This document shows positions 25,254 through 39,100 of a stretch of 64,000 nucleotides of DNA, piece by piece. The stretch is taken from NCBI GenBank assembly GCA_943736015.1, contig OX031070.1:43362173-43426172 (forward strand), written 5' to 3'. Position 1 is the stretch's first letter, and each line of letters begins with the position of its first letter. The stretch is from Tridacna crocea. Its lineage: Eukaryota; Mollusca; Bivalvia; Cardiida; Cardiidae. Under the pieces are notes generated by a model. That model had not been told where the DNA came from and ran no database searches. It was given only the letters and a program-made list of their open reading frames with translations. Made by a program: the position numbers and the translations under genes.

Positions 25254-28200
25254 TTACTGCAAAGCTCAGCATCTGAGTGTACAAACTTGTAACAAGAAAA
25301 AGTGTATTATGTGTCTCTGCAGTCTGATCTTGATCTACAGCGCCCGCAAAAGCTGAATTTATATTTTCCAAGTTGTTGAAAATTATTTTAAACCCTTTAC
25401 CAGACGACAAAATTTTAGCCTTGTCCAAATTAAAAGCATTTGCAGACGACATTTTCAGTGTGGCTCAAATTGTGTATTTTTTTCTTTGATAGAGTAGAAA
25501 ACATTGTGGAAAAAGGAGAAAATGCTGGTTACCAGCATTTTCTTCTTTTCCCACAATGTTTTCAAAAGGTTTCTTTTCTAGCAGCGTCAAAAATTGGCTT
25601 TGTGTTGTAAAGGGTTGATTGTTGACCCATTATCACAAAATCCCTACTTTTGACGACCCTGAGAAAGAAGCCTTCAGAAAACATTGTGGGAAAAAAGGAG
25701 GAAATGCTGGTAAGCAGTATTTTATCCTTTTCCCACAATGTATTCTTCCCTTCGCAAAAGCAAATTTCAAATTTTCAGTTACTTTTATTTTGTCGTCTGC
25801 AAAATGCTTTCTATTTGGACAAGCCTAAGATATTGTCGTTTGGTAATGATTTAAAGAACACACAACAACTCTACGTGTATACCGTTACAGATACTCGTTC
25901 CACAGTTCCAGTTGGGTTGTAGCGGGGAAGGCAGACCCGTACATGCCCGGAAGAATACACGTACATCCAGACTCCCCGGCTAAAGGGGGCCAGTGGATGA
26001 AACAAATCATCTCATTCGATAAATTAAAACTCACCAATAATCTGATGGACGATAACGGCCATGTAAGTTTTACCCTACCCTTCTGTAACAGTTGAAACCG
26101 TTCTTAAACTATTACCAACCACATAATTCCTACTTTTGACGACCCTAAGATGGAAGCCTTTAGAAAACATTGTGGGAAAAGAAGAAAATGCTGGTAACCA
26201 GCATTTTCTCCTTTTCCCACATTGTTTTCTACCTGGAAACCAGCATTTTTCCTTTTCCCAAAATGTTTTCTACCTGGTAACCAGCATTTTTGTCTTTTCC
26301 CACAATGTTCTCTACCCATCACAAAACAAATTTCAAATTTTCAGTCAGTTTTATTTTGTCGTCTGTAAAATGCTTCCAATTTGGACAAGCCTAAAATATT
26401 TTCGTTTGGTAATGAGTTAATGTTCCCCTACTCTCATATCAGAATACGGAAGCCACCGAGACTTGCCGATTAGTCTTTACGGAGACGTCGAAGTTACACG
26501 GTATTTACCGATGAGTTAGGGGCTTATAATCCTTAAGTTTTACCCACACGACGAAATTCAGGATTGGACCAAGTATAAAGCATTTGCAGACGACATGTTG
26601 AAAGTTGCTTTTAAAAGATGATTTCTGTCTTTTATAATGGTAGAAAACATTTTTGGAAAAGGAGAACACGTTGGCTATCAGCATAATTATTATCTTTTTC
26701 TTCACAACATTTTTAAAAGTTTTCTTCTTCTTCTTTCTTATTTAGTTTTATTTGTTTGTTTATTTATTTATTTATCTATTCGGTCGGTCGGTCAGTCATT
26801 TTTTAGTTGTTCATCCAGGTATTCATTATTTCAATTTTATTAACCCTTTACCACACAATCTCGAATTTTTACGACCCTGAGAAAGAAGCCTTGTGAAAAC
26901 ATTGTGGGAAAAGGAGAAAATGCTGGTAACCAGCATTTTCTCCTTTTCCCACAGTGTTTTCTACCCTTCCTAACACAAATCTTGATTTTTCAGTCACATT
27001 TAATTTTTCGTCTGCAGTTGCTCTCAATTTGGACTATTCTAAAATTCAGAGTCGTCAAAAGTCGTCATTGTGTGGTAAAGGGTTAAATCATGTGGTAGAC
27101 GAGTCCATGAACACGCAGAAATTTGACCAGTGACAACAAAAAGTTTCGACTCATATCAGGCTGACGTGGTTCGATACTGTATGAAGTTGCTTAAACTTGT
27201 TCTTGCTTATAGATCTAATCTTTTTTTTCAAATTATGTATTTTTTTTTCCCCGCAAGTGATAGATTTGCATATTTATTCCGGATGTAAAAAAGTAAAATA
27301 CGTCGTAAATTCTTGGAATTTCTTACGCGTTTGCGCAAAAGAATAAAATAAGGGTAAGGGGCTAAAAATGGTAGAATCGTGTATCGTTGTCGTCTCGGTG
27401 CCGTAATCTGCGGTCAGATTCGTTAGCTGCAATACATCACTGTCAGTTTATCCCACGTGATTGACTCAGTATTTGTTTAATGTAATGTAAACGTGAGGGG
27501 TTGGAAAAGTTTCAAAGACTGAGGTAAAATCAAGGAAGAAAATGTAAATAAGTGCATAAAAGCGGTATTATAATCGGGTCGGGTCACGGAGAAAAAAGGT
27601 AATCTTAATGGATCTTCGTGTCGTAAAAAAAAGATTCTTAATCGTTGAATTTTGACGCAAAAATGGTTTATCCACGCCATGAAAAAAGCGAGTTAAATGA
27701 TTTGCTACGATGCTCGATATTAAGCGATAATTATGAGTCCATAAAAAATTATTTACGTATATAAACAGACTAAATCATGTGGTAGACTGCTCCTCTGACA
27801 TGCAGAAAAAATACAAAAAGTTTCGACCCATGTCAGTCTGCGCGGACAGCGCAGACTGACATGGGTCGAAACTTTTTGCAAATGCATTAAAGGTGGGTAT
27901 TTAGATTTTTCACATCTCACCAAATTATAAATCTAAATTTATGAATCTAAAACCACAATATTTTCATTACAAAGGGAGATGATAATTACCTCCCTTTTCT
28001 TGGAAGCTAACAAAAGTATCAACAAATAATTTCAAAATAGACATCAAAGGAATTTCATGTCCTTTTAAAATGTGCAAAAGTATTTTATCGGTATAAATCC
28101 ATCTTTATTAAATATCAAAAAAGAATTTTCCATCATGCACTTGAAGTTTTACAGGTGTACTACCTTAACCCGAAGTCCGCTGTGTCGGTGCTATGCGTCG

Positions 28201-30163
28201 AGCACGTTGAAGTACCAGGGCTAACTTTGAATAGGTTTCGTCCTGTGTTGCACTGTATCCTGAAGCTTAACTAAACAGCACTTTTTTTTGGGGGGGGGGG
28301 GCGTCGTTGCCCATATGGGTAACCGATGGCAACGATATACATTTATCATTAGCATTCAATAAAGGCACGTAAATGTTGTGACGTAGATTTTTTTCCATAA
28401 AAAGTGCCATTTTTTTATGCCTCTCTATTTTAAAACACCTCAAATCAGACCAAATGCATGCACAGTCCAGGGGCCGCATTAACCAGCTATTCTTAAAAAA
28501 AAGAAACATTTTTTGTCTTATTTTCTGAGAATTTTTTTTTTAATTTGAAAGTAACACAACCTCTGATTGGCTAAACCATTTGGTTTAGCCAATCAGACGT
28601 TTTGTTACTTTTTAACTCTAGACCTAGATTTAGAATGAAATTAAGGATGGTTGGTGAATACGAACCCAGGATCTGAATCTTAGAATAGTAGACGCTTATG
28701 GTAAATGAGAAGATTTTTTTTTCTATGGTCCGGTCCACTATTTGTTTCTAATACAACAGCTGGAACCGATCGGCTCTCCCTAGTTGGAACTCGACACAGT
28801 CAATTTTTTTGAAACAAACACGCGTTATCTCTACGGTTTACATGTCAATCAGCGGATCCCATTACATACGAGACAGTTTTTATCAAAACCATCTTATCTT
28901 GTTATGTTTTTTTTCTTCTTATTTTAGTAAGAAAATTAGATACTAATTTTGTATTTTGCCAAAAAAAATAGATATTGTAATGCTTTATTTTGCATAAGAA
29001 ATAGGATCAAAAGCAAAGACATACCCCTATCTTTTCCGGAATTTCAATTGAAAAAAAAGCTATTTTTGTCTAATGTATCCAGACAGTTAGTAGCTACCTG
29101 TCTGTGTTAACCGTTTACCACACAATGACGACTTTTGACGACCCTAAGGTAGAAGCCTTCTGAAAACATTGTGTGAAAAGGAGAAAATGCTGGTAACCAG
29201 CATTTTCTCCTTTTTCCACAATGTTTTCTACCATTCACAAAACAAATTTCAAATATTCAGTCACTTTTATTTTGCCATCTGCAAATGTTTCGATTTGGAC
29301 ACGCCAAAAATTTTGTCGTTTGGTAATGAGTTAAGCAATTCAGTTGTTAAACTTTCCATTAATAAACACAAAATTATACTAAGCGGACATTATAACTGAG
29401 TATTAAAATATTATACAGTCTTCATATAAGAGGTAGTTGCTGCATTCTCTTTGTATTTACCTTCCTGAAAGTCATGGTTTTGACACATTCTTTCTCCAAT
29501 CCTTCAACAGTCCATTAATGAACTTCCTCGCGCGGTTCATGTACACTTTCAAACATGATTGGCAGTGGTCCGCAGTTGGCTCTCACCACAGCACCAAGTC
29601 CGTAATGAATCTAGATGGGTTTTCGTTGATTACTAGATAAAATGATAAGAGAACTTTGGAAAAAGCCGGACCTGCTTTGACTTGACGTGACCTGGCATTT
29701 TGGCAATTCACATTTTTGTTTGCATCTCTCTGTCTGTCATCATCTCCGGCTAGATGGCATTCTACTAATACACAACTAGATCATTTCGGCAATCGACATA
29801 CAGAATCGGACTACTTTTCAAACCGTTACTTCGAATTTCTAAATGAAAAAAAAAACCGTTTACTCAATAAGACGCTACCTGGTGCGACTCATCAGCTCTG
29901 ATCAGTTAGCATGTAACCTTTGCATCGGCCATTTATTATAACAGCCCTTCATGTTAGGGTAATAGGCTAATAGCTTCGGTAGAAGCCCTACTTTTCCCAT
30001 GTATTGGGGGATGGGTGATGCGTCATAACAGACAGGTCTTCGAACTTTTGCATCTTCGGATAATATGACATGTGCAGACAACGCTCTGTTTCTCCCTGTC
30101 TCTCTTTCTCAATTCCATGTCTCTCTCTCTCTCACTTCTCTGTCTCTCTTTCTCACTTCTTTT

Positions 30164-30196
<33 letters not shown>

Positions 30197-33100
30197 AAGC
30201 CCCCTCTTCACAGCATATTGTGTAGAATTATTATTTTTCTTTCAGATCATATTGAATTCCATGCACAAGTTTCAGCCTCGTTTTCACGTTGTTTATGTTT
30301 ACCCGAAAACAGAAGACTGCTCAAAAACACAGAATTACAAAACCTTCATTTTTCCGGAGACCAAGTTCATGGCAGTAACAGCCTATCAAAACCACAGAGT
30401 AAGTATAGATAATACAGTTTTCCGTGTGTCCATGTATTTAAAGATACATAATTACACCCAGAGAGGAAAAAAAAAACGTTGTTAAAAATTGATAGACAGT
30501 AGAATAGTTTATAATTTGATCAGTTGTGTAAACTCAGATAAATTACTAATATAAGTTATGTAAGGGATAAATATTTATATCCCTCTTTTCTTCTTCCTTC
30601 CTTCCTCTTTCAAGATTTCCAGAAACTATTATTGTTTTACTTATATATTTCTCAGATATATTCATATTTCATGATTAGTTTAAAATGACCTTGATATTGT
30701 ATTATCTATGTTTTGTGGCATTTGTGAGTATGTACATTGTACTTGTCAATAAAGAATCCACCTATCTATACCGGAAATGGCCGATTTAAAACCGGAAACG
30801 TCATGACAGGTATTTCTTTGACGACCTCCAGAAAATAAAATGCATTTTCTCTCTGTCGTAATCTATGCAACCCCCTGCAACTGTCAGGGGCAACATTTGG
30901 CATGAAGACCCAAATGTGAATATAGTTTGATTAGATAAAAATGAAATGGATCAAAAACTGGCAAAAAACGAGTATTAACCCTTTACTCCATAGAAACTCA
31001 TTTCTATGCATTGCTTGTAGGAGCCTTTGAAAAGTATTGTGGCAAAAGGTGAAATTGCTCATGACGAGCAATTTCACCTTTTGCCATAATGTTTTCTACA
31101 CTATCAAAAGGTGCCATATTTACACATAAGGAACGCCTTTATCTTTGCTGTTATTTAGGGTCAATTAGAGATGCCATAGAAATGCCTTATGGGGTAAAGG
31201 GTAAAGGCGTATCTCTTTAAAGAAATAATTCTCTCGGTATGTTAGTATTTAGATTATAAATAAAGGAAAAGATCTAGCAGTTTCCAAATTTGTCTTTTTA
31301 ATTGCCGATTTTGAACTGCATGGGCTTTTATTTTGTACATTGATTATTTTGATAATTCGAGCACAGCGATAATCCGAGAAATGTACATATTCCAGGGGAA
31401 ATACGGATTATCGCGATGTTACTGTAATTCATCTCGGACTGGAGAAAGTGTCGTCCCTGGTCAGACTGCGCGAATTGCGCAGGCTGACCAGGGTTGACAC
31501 TTTTCGCTTTAATGACATTTTCTGTATGAAGTATGAAAAGTCGTCATTGTACCTTGTTATACCATCTTTTTGTAATTATCAACTTAATTTGACCTGCACT
31601 ATCGTTGATCTGTTTTCATCTCATTGACGTACAGAATTCCCAGATGATCCCTTTTTGGCGTGATGGGTCACAATTCATTTCACAGTCTAACGTACAAGCC
31701 CAAAACCGTCCTCAAATTTGAGGACAGCGGTACTTTTGGAAACTGTTATGTTAATAGCCTGATTATCACCATAATGGCCTTTAAATGTCTTGGTCAGCCC
31801 CTAATCTAAACAATCCGGTTTCTGACTCTCATCCCTTGGGAGATTTTTGAAGATAAGATGAACAACTCTGGGGCTAGGCATTTCTGCATGACAGACCCTT
31901 TTTCACCTGTAAAACTTATCTCAATTTTAAAACTTTTTAAAGTTGGAAAAAGAAAGATAAACAAGACCAGGAGGGAATAAAAATTATAAAGTAAATATAG
32001 CACTTTTTACATGTTTCATGTAGAACAAAAAAAAAAACAAGGAAAGAGGTTGAAAATATGGTTTGCTAGAGAAATTAGTTTGTTTTACACCAAAATGTTT
32101 CCTGCAAACTTAGTTCTTCCAAAATCATAGGACTGAAAGTGCTGAAAAGCAGATTTTTTTTTTTTCAAAAGTTACTTTTGAAAAATAGGAAGTTTTGAAA
32201 AGATGCAAGCTTTATAGATCATCTTCTTTTAAAAACCTTTTCCCTGCAATCCTTGAGAGGCAACAGTGTTGTGCCATGTGCCACACAGAAACTTATTGTA
32301 AATGAGTGTTGTGATGAATTTGGGTAGTATTGAATATGGCATCTAATGCTGTCTCACTCAATCATAGATTTTTTTTTTGCTGCATTTTGTGTAACACTGA
32401 AAAAAAGTTACAAAATATAACTTTATCTGTAAGTGTAAATATATTTGGCAGTTACATTTTGGAAAAAAGGTGCCAATCTACTTGTCAATCTATGGGATAG
32501 TCCCCTTGCAATCAAAAGAACTGTTTTTATCGGATCAATTGTGATGCCACTGCACTTATTTAAATGCAGCCTTGCATAATCAACATGTTTTGTTTTGATG
32601 CCGTGCAAAACTAACAAAACTTTATAAAATTCTGACACAATGTGTGATGTAAAAGTAGGTGGATAAAGGGCTTTGTGGTCAAAAGGAAATACCACTGTTC
32701 TTTTCATAAGTTTTTCTTTCTTTACTGATAGTTCGCCTGCTACCACCTTGATTGGTTTAATGGTGAATCATTATTGAAGTTTGGTTAGCCTAGGAACGCT
32801 GAAAAGCTCCCTTGGAACTAGTGAAAAACAAGTTAAAAAGTTTGTGTTTACTGAAGAGATCTTTTTTTAAAACCAAAAAATCTGATTTGACCAAACTCAG
32901 GATGCATATTTTGTTTGTTAAGCTTCAAAAGCAATGCTCTTTTGCTTAAAAATCTAGATTATTAAGTGTGTATAATCTCAGGAAACCTCATTAATTTTGT
33001 ACAAGGAGTTGAAAAAATACTAGTTTTTCTCTTTAAACATAATTAAATGGTTTGAAAAAAATTAAAGTATTAACAGTCAAGGCAACTTTTCATAACCCCA

Positions 33101-36100
33101 GACCTTGGAGCATCATGATTGAAAAGTATTTTTTCTCAGTGTTTAATATTCCTCAAAGGAACCAGCTTGACTCCTTCAATCTGTTTATAGAAGGAAGCAG
33201 TTTTGACCCATACTATTCTTCCAGTGATATGATTAGGTCAATGCAAGTTACTGATGCCCTCTAGGTTGAGCACTTGTTGGATCAGTTTGGTACTGCTGAT
33301 GAAAACAGCCAAGTGCTGCTTTATTTTAAGGAGAGCAGAGACTAGATCATGCAGAGGCTACAGTTTTGCTTTGGTTCTTATTATTCAGAATATTTCTTTT
33401 CATCATGTGAGAGGAGTTTTAGTTCTAGTAAGTTACATGCAGAAAGAGTTTGAATAATCACTTAAAACTAAATAGTATGCGTTGAACTGATCCCTGGAAA
33501 AACATCATTTTAGAAGCCACAGTCTGTTCTCTATCAAAATGAAACTGTTGCATCTGAAATGATATTTTTCCAGAAATCAGACCTTGTGACAGTGTTTTAA
33601 TACCACATCACATAGATTTGGTTACTGCATTGTGATCAACAGTAAAATTCTGGTAACTTTATTCGGTAATTTGGATTTTATCACATTTGGCTGACTCCAG
33701 CGAAGAATATTTCTATAGCAAAGGGACTCCTGGTTGATTTGAAGACAGAATTTTAACTTTGTTTCCTCACTATAGGTGCCAACATTTAAATAAGTCATTG
33801 CAGCATCAATTGTGTGAATACCAACCATCACACACAATTTGTCAGGACTCTTAAGACAAATTTCTCCGTGTCAACTTTGTCAAGATAACAAATGGGTCCT
33901 GCAAAACATTTATTGGAGGTCAGTTGTCTTAGTCATCTTTGATGCCATTTTTTTATTAAACTTTCACTCCATTCATTATGAAGGCTGTTTGCTTAGTCAT
34001 CTTTTTGCAAAACATCTGAACTAAGGTCATAACTTTTGTTAGAATCTGCATGAATCTTTGTCCAAGTACACAATAATGTTACAAGACCATCACTTGAAGT
34101 TCCTATAGTAGCCAAAAGAACACAAAGCCAGTGTTAAAATGCATTTAAATTCAAATCATATCATTAAAAAGGATGTATATTATTATGAAGATGCTAAGTC
34201 ACTGGCAGTAAAAATGAAATTTAAAACAAGGTGAAAATTTGCCAGGTCTGATGCGTAAATTACCATTATTAGCAGAAAAATTAAATCTAAAACTAGGTTG
34301 AAATTTGCCAGGTTGGTCTTTTTTGGTTTACTTTTACCCAATTCAAAATTAAAAATTTCTGCCATCGACTATGACTGACCATACAGTAACAGATATTGTC
34401 ACCTTTACAATAATTTCCCTAAATAGTATGGTTTAAATTCAGATGCATTTAATCTACCCTTTGTTTACTTTTGACAGCTACAGGGCCTTTAAAAAGGAGG
34501 TATTTGGTTTTCATGGAATAAATCAAAATACCTTGTAAATCACCAATAAATATACAAAGACACATTTTTTTTTTTGAACCATACTAAAATTGTAGACTCA
34601 TATAAAATTCACTGAAAAAGTGGTTCTATGAATGAGTTTTCCTTTTTCTTTTCAGTATTTTAGAATAAAAAGTGGTGATTATAGATTTAGTGAAAGAGAA
34701 GAAGAAATTAATGGCCCTAAGAAAGCATATTGTAAAATCAGAAATATCTATTTTATATTTGTAGGTGTAATTATCAACAAAAAGTATAACTTTGTAAGTT
34801 TTCTCATTTTCAAACTCTTGTATTTTTCTTTATGCACTGTAACAGATAAATTGGCATAGATTTGAGAGTCATCCGACATAAATTTGCTTCTGCTCTCATT
34901 GACAATTCCTGATAATCTTCTGGAATGGTTTTTATTAGCTCCATTGGCCAAAGGCTAGGGGGCTTACCTGTATGTCATGGCCCGGTGTCCGTCATGCGTT
35001 CATCCGTGCATGTGTTAACTTTTATTTCAAACATCTTATCTAGAACTACGCATCCAATTTGTATGTAACTTCACAGAAATTATCCTGCCATGGACGTCTT
35101 CAAATTGTTTAAAAAAAATTTGATTCCTTCAAAAACTTTGGTTGCCATAGCAATAGAAACTGAAAAATTTTGAAAATCTTGGAAATTCTTCTTTAATGAA
35201 ACCACAAGGCCTAGGGCTACCAAATTTGGCATGCAGCTTTACCTAGTGAATCTCAACCAAGTTTCTTCAAATAATAGCCCTGGGGTTAAAATTGGGGTAA
35301 CAAGCTTTATATGGGCTTAAATAGCGAGAACTTTAAAATCCTTCTGGTACCTAGCAAATTATAGCCGTGGAGTCAAGTTTGTCCCCACACCAGGGGTCAC
35401 AAGTATTACACAGGTTTTGTGGTGAAAAATTCATAAATGATTTTGTTACTTACTATAATAAGGCCTAGGGCTAATAAATTTAGCCTGTCTCATGGATCTC
35501 ATGTTTTACACTGCCTTTTATTGTGGAAACTGAAAATTTCCTTGTTTATATCCACACATTCTAGATCTGTATTATTTGCTATGGGGCTTTATCTTGTGGA
35601 CCTCCTACAGGATTCAAGTAATTATAGCTTTTCTGGCTTTGGCCGGGGCCAGGGGGTGGGTGTTATAACTTTCTTGTAGCATTTTATAGAAAAAAATTGT
35701 ATGTCTTCAAGTTTGAAACCAAGTGGCAAGTCTTGTAATGTTTGGCTTGAGTGTTATTAGCCAGTGGAGCGATATAGGGCCTTCATGGCCCTCTTGTGTT
35801 GTTTTCAATACTATCTAAGCCTAAATATCAATATGGCTCACTTACTCAAATCTGTCCTTGAGTCCATGAGCAATAGGCCGAGGCTCTGTGGTGCATTGCC
35901 AAGCGACACTACTAATAGATTAGGACCACTTGCAGGGATCAAACCTAGACTTCTTTATTTCAAATCGAAGGTCCAAACCACTGAGCTATAGATAGTCCCC
36001 TTACACTACAAAGATGATCAGACTTATCCAAACTGAAAATTTTTGCAAAGGACAAAACTTGTTGGACCAGAATGTCTCTGTATTGCATATTCTCTGGAGA

Positions 36101-39100
36101 CTGATCTTGATCAAATCTGGCCATAAAAGCAACTATAAATGGAAGTTCCAAAACGACATGTAGAAGGATATGTAATTTTATAGGCTTATTTTAATTCTCA
36201 CCACATGTTTCCAACTTTTTAAAACGCTGAGGAAAAAAGCTTTTTTTGAAAAAAAAAAATGTTGTAACTAGCGCTTTGTCCTTTTTCCTCAATGTTACAT
36301 TTTCTACCCTATCAAAGACAAATTTCCTAATTTGATTTACTTTTAAATTGTTGTCTTACAATTTGGACAAGTCTTTTTCTTTTTATTAGAAAGTGGGCTT
36401 GTACGTAAGACTGTATAGTAAACAGTTCACTCAGAATTTTTTTTTTATATGTATTTAATTTTTTCTAGATTTACTTTGCTCTTTGACAATAATCATACAT
36501 TAAGATGCATGACAAAAATGCATTTTGGTACATGCACATTTCCTTTAGCCTCCAAAACTTCTGCAAAAACGTCCCTAACTTAATAACACCAAACTGCGAG
36601 AAAGTTTGTGATACATAGATTGATACATTCTACCAGCACATAATCCTCTAACCAAGGAAGTTGAAACATGTTCAGAATTGTTCCCTGGAAGTGGACACAG
36701 ATTTGCAGTGCTATAAATGCAAGATTTTCCTGGGCTTATCAGTTTTAGGATCAAGTTTCACACAATGACCCAGAGAACAGACTTTCTGGTCAGACCAGTT
36801 GGGACTAATTATATGTAATAAATTATCCTGTCTTATCAGGGTGCTTGACAAGGTAACTGTTCTACTAGAATCTGGGATTTTCAGAGAAAGTGGGCTTGTA
36901 CGTAGGACTGTTCAAATGTTCATGTAAAATCTTGACATCAATAAACAATGAACATACGGGCCAGAATTGCAATTTTTAGAATTTTACTATTTTTAGACGT
37001 CGTATAGTCCAAACTTGTGACAATGCAAAATATTTTCTCGTTTAGATAACGCAATTAAAGATTGCCAGCAACCCATTTGCGAAAGGTTTTCGAGACGTGG
37101 ACCCAAATGATTGGTAAGTACAATATACTACCCAAAATTTGCTAGGGATCACCATGTTATATTCAGCCCATGCATATGTGTGGCTAGTATCAAGTATGGT
37201 TTTCAATATGTTTTACTGCCACACCGATGAAATAAACCACCTGTGAAAACGGATGTTTTAATGCAAAATTGCATTGTTGTAACATAATATATCTGTACCG
37301 AAATACCTAACTGATCCCTATAAAATTTTGAGTAGTATAAATAATAATATATGTAAACTACATACATTACCTTTATGTCAGATTCCCAGAGAAAGAAACC
37401 TTCTGAAAACATAGTGGGAAAAGGAGAAAATGCTGGTAACCAGCATTTTCTCCTTTTCCCACTATGTTTTCTACTACTATTCTAAAGTCACGGTTCAATT
37501 TTTGAGTCACGTTTATTTTGTCGTCTGCAAATGCTTTAAGTCGAAATTTTTGTCGTTTGGTAAAGAGTTAACGCAGGGCATGATGTGAGTTCGTAGTCAA
37601 TGACATAGAAAGAACGTTGTGTTAGTACTGGTGTGAGAAAGATAGGCAACATAATTATGCGTAGGTGAACCGACCGCCATGATATAACCTAAGCTGTTAA
37701 AACGGCGTCAAATTGCAATTCAATCAATGAAACATTTGAGTCATCGACAAATGAAAACATCAGCAAATGACGAGTTACTCTTAACAAAAATTTGCTGCAG
37801 ACTGTTAGCTTTTTACCAACCGACAACATTCTATACTTTTCTAAATTGATGACAAACCAAATGTTAATGAAATGGTGTGGTTTGCCTTGAAATGGATAAT
37901 TGATATTGAAGACAAAGGGGAAATGCTGTTTACATTGTGGTAGAATAAGAAGTTGCTTAACAGTAACAACAACTTCTTCTTCATCATCATCAACTTCTTC
38001 TTCTTCTTCTTCTGTTTCTGCTCCTCCTCCTCCTCCTCCTCCTCGTCTTCTTCTTCTTCTTCTTCTCTTCTTCCTAAACCGATGTTAAATACCAAAAAAG
38101 CAATCAAATCATTTTACAAGTACATGTATTTTTTCTATTCTATATTTTTGCAGTATGGTCGATGTTCTGTCTCAGATGAATCAATGTGGGCAGGTACGAA
38201 ACCATCATAGGCCGAGTTCATTACACATGAACAACAACAACAATAGTTCTAGTAACAACAATAACAACACAAGGAAAGGTTCTCCTAAAGGTGAGAAAAC
38301 AATGTTAGTCAAAGACATGGAGAGATATCACTTTGGCTCAGTGGTGAAGGTATTGGTCTTGTAATCCTCGAAAAACGAGGATATTTGTCCCTTCAAGGGT
38401 TCAAATCCCGCCAGATGCAGTTTCTATTTGAGCTATGCATTTATTTGTGTCTTTGTTACGTACTCTGTTCGTAAGAAAACAAACAAGAACGTTTCGATTT
38501 CGTCTGCGGCCAGTTTGGTAATGAGTGAAACCTTGACCCATTATCACGCAATCCTGAGTTTAAACCCATTACCCCACAATCCCTACTTTTGACGACCCTA
38601 AGAAAGAAGCCTTTAGAAAACATTGTGGGAAAAGGAGAAAATGCTGGTAACCAGCATTTTCTCCTGTTCCCACAATGTTTTCTACCCTTCAAAAACAAAT
38701 TTTAAATTTTCAGTCACATTTATGTTGTCGTCTGCAAATGCTTTCAATTTGGACCTACTTAAAATTTTGTCGTTTGGTAATGACTTAAGGAAGTGGACCC
38801 GTAATAGAAAATAGGTATTTCCACTATAATATTATCCTTTATTTGCTTTGATTAAAAATGAGTATTATTGTACTACTTTAACCGAGCCAGTTCTTCCTTT
38901 TTTGTCCTTTTTAGAATTTTCATTTATAAATCTGAAACCACTATATTCTCATTACAAAGGGAGATAATAATTACCCCCCTTTTCCGAAAACTAACAAAAG
39001 TATCCACAGATAATTTCAAGATAGACTTCAAAGGAATTTTTGGTCGGTTAGAAATGTGAAAAAATATTATATCTGTATAAATTCTTATTTATCATCTTTC

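Noticed and set aside
30065-30485. 115- and 137-codon frames over exon 5
   Set aside because: Only 30246-30398 is exon. The upstream part is microsatellite and the downstream part follows a GTAAGT donor.
33052-33264. 70-codon + strand frame
   Set aside because: No family resemblance; the opposite strand is equally protein-like, so neither is called.
37111-37116. TGG (Trp) at the end of exon 6 as in-frame continuation
   Set aside because: Reading on meets TAA-containing GTAAGT, a strong donor; the spliced frame continues in exon 7.
37841-38107. Lys/Glu-rich - strand frame and Ser-rich + strand frames
   Set aside because: Products of the TTC/TCC microsatellite.
38335-38420. Possible tRNA gene with long variable arm
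   Set aside because: A- and B-boxes present, but acceptor stem does not pair; treated as a SINE fragment.
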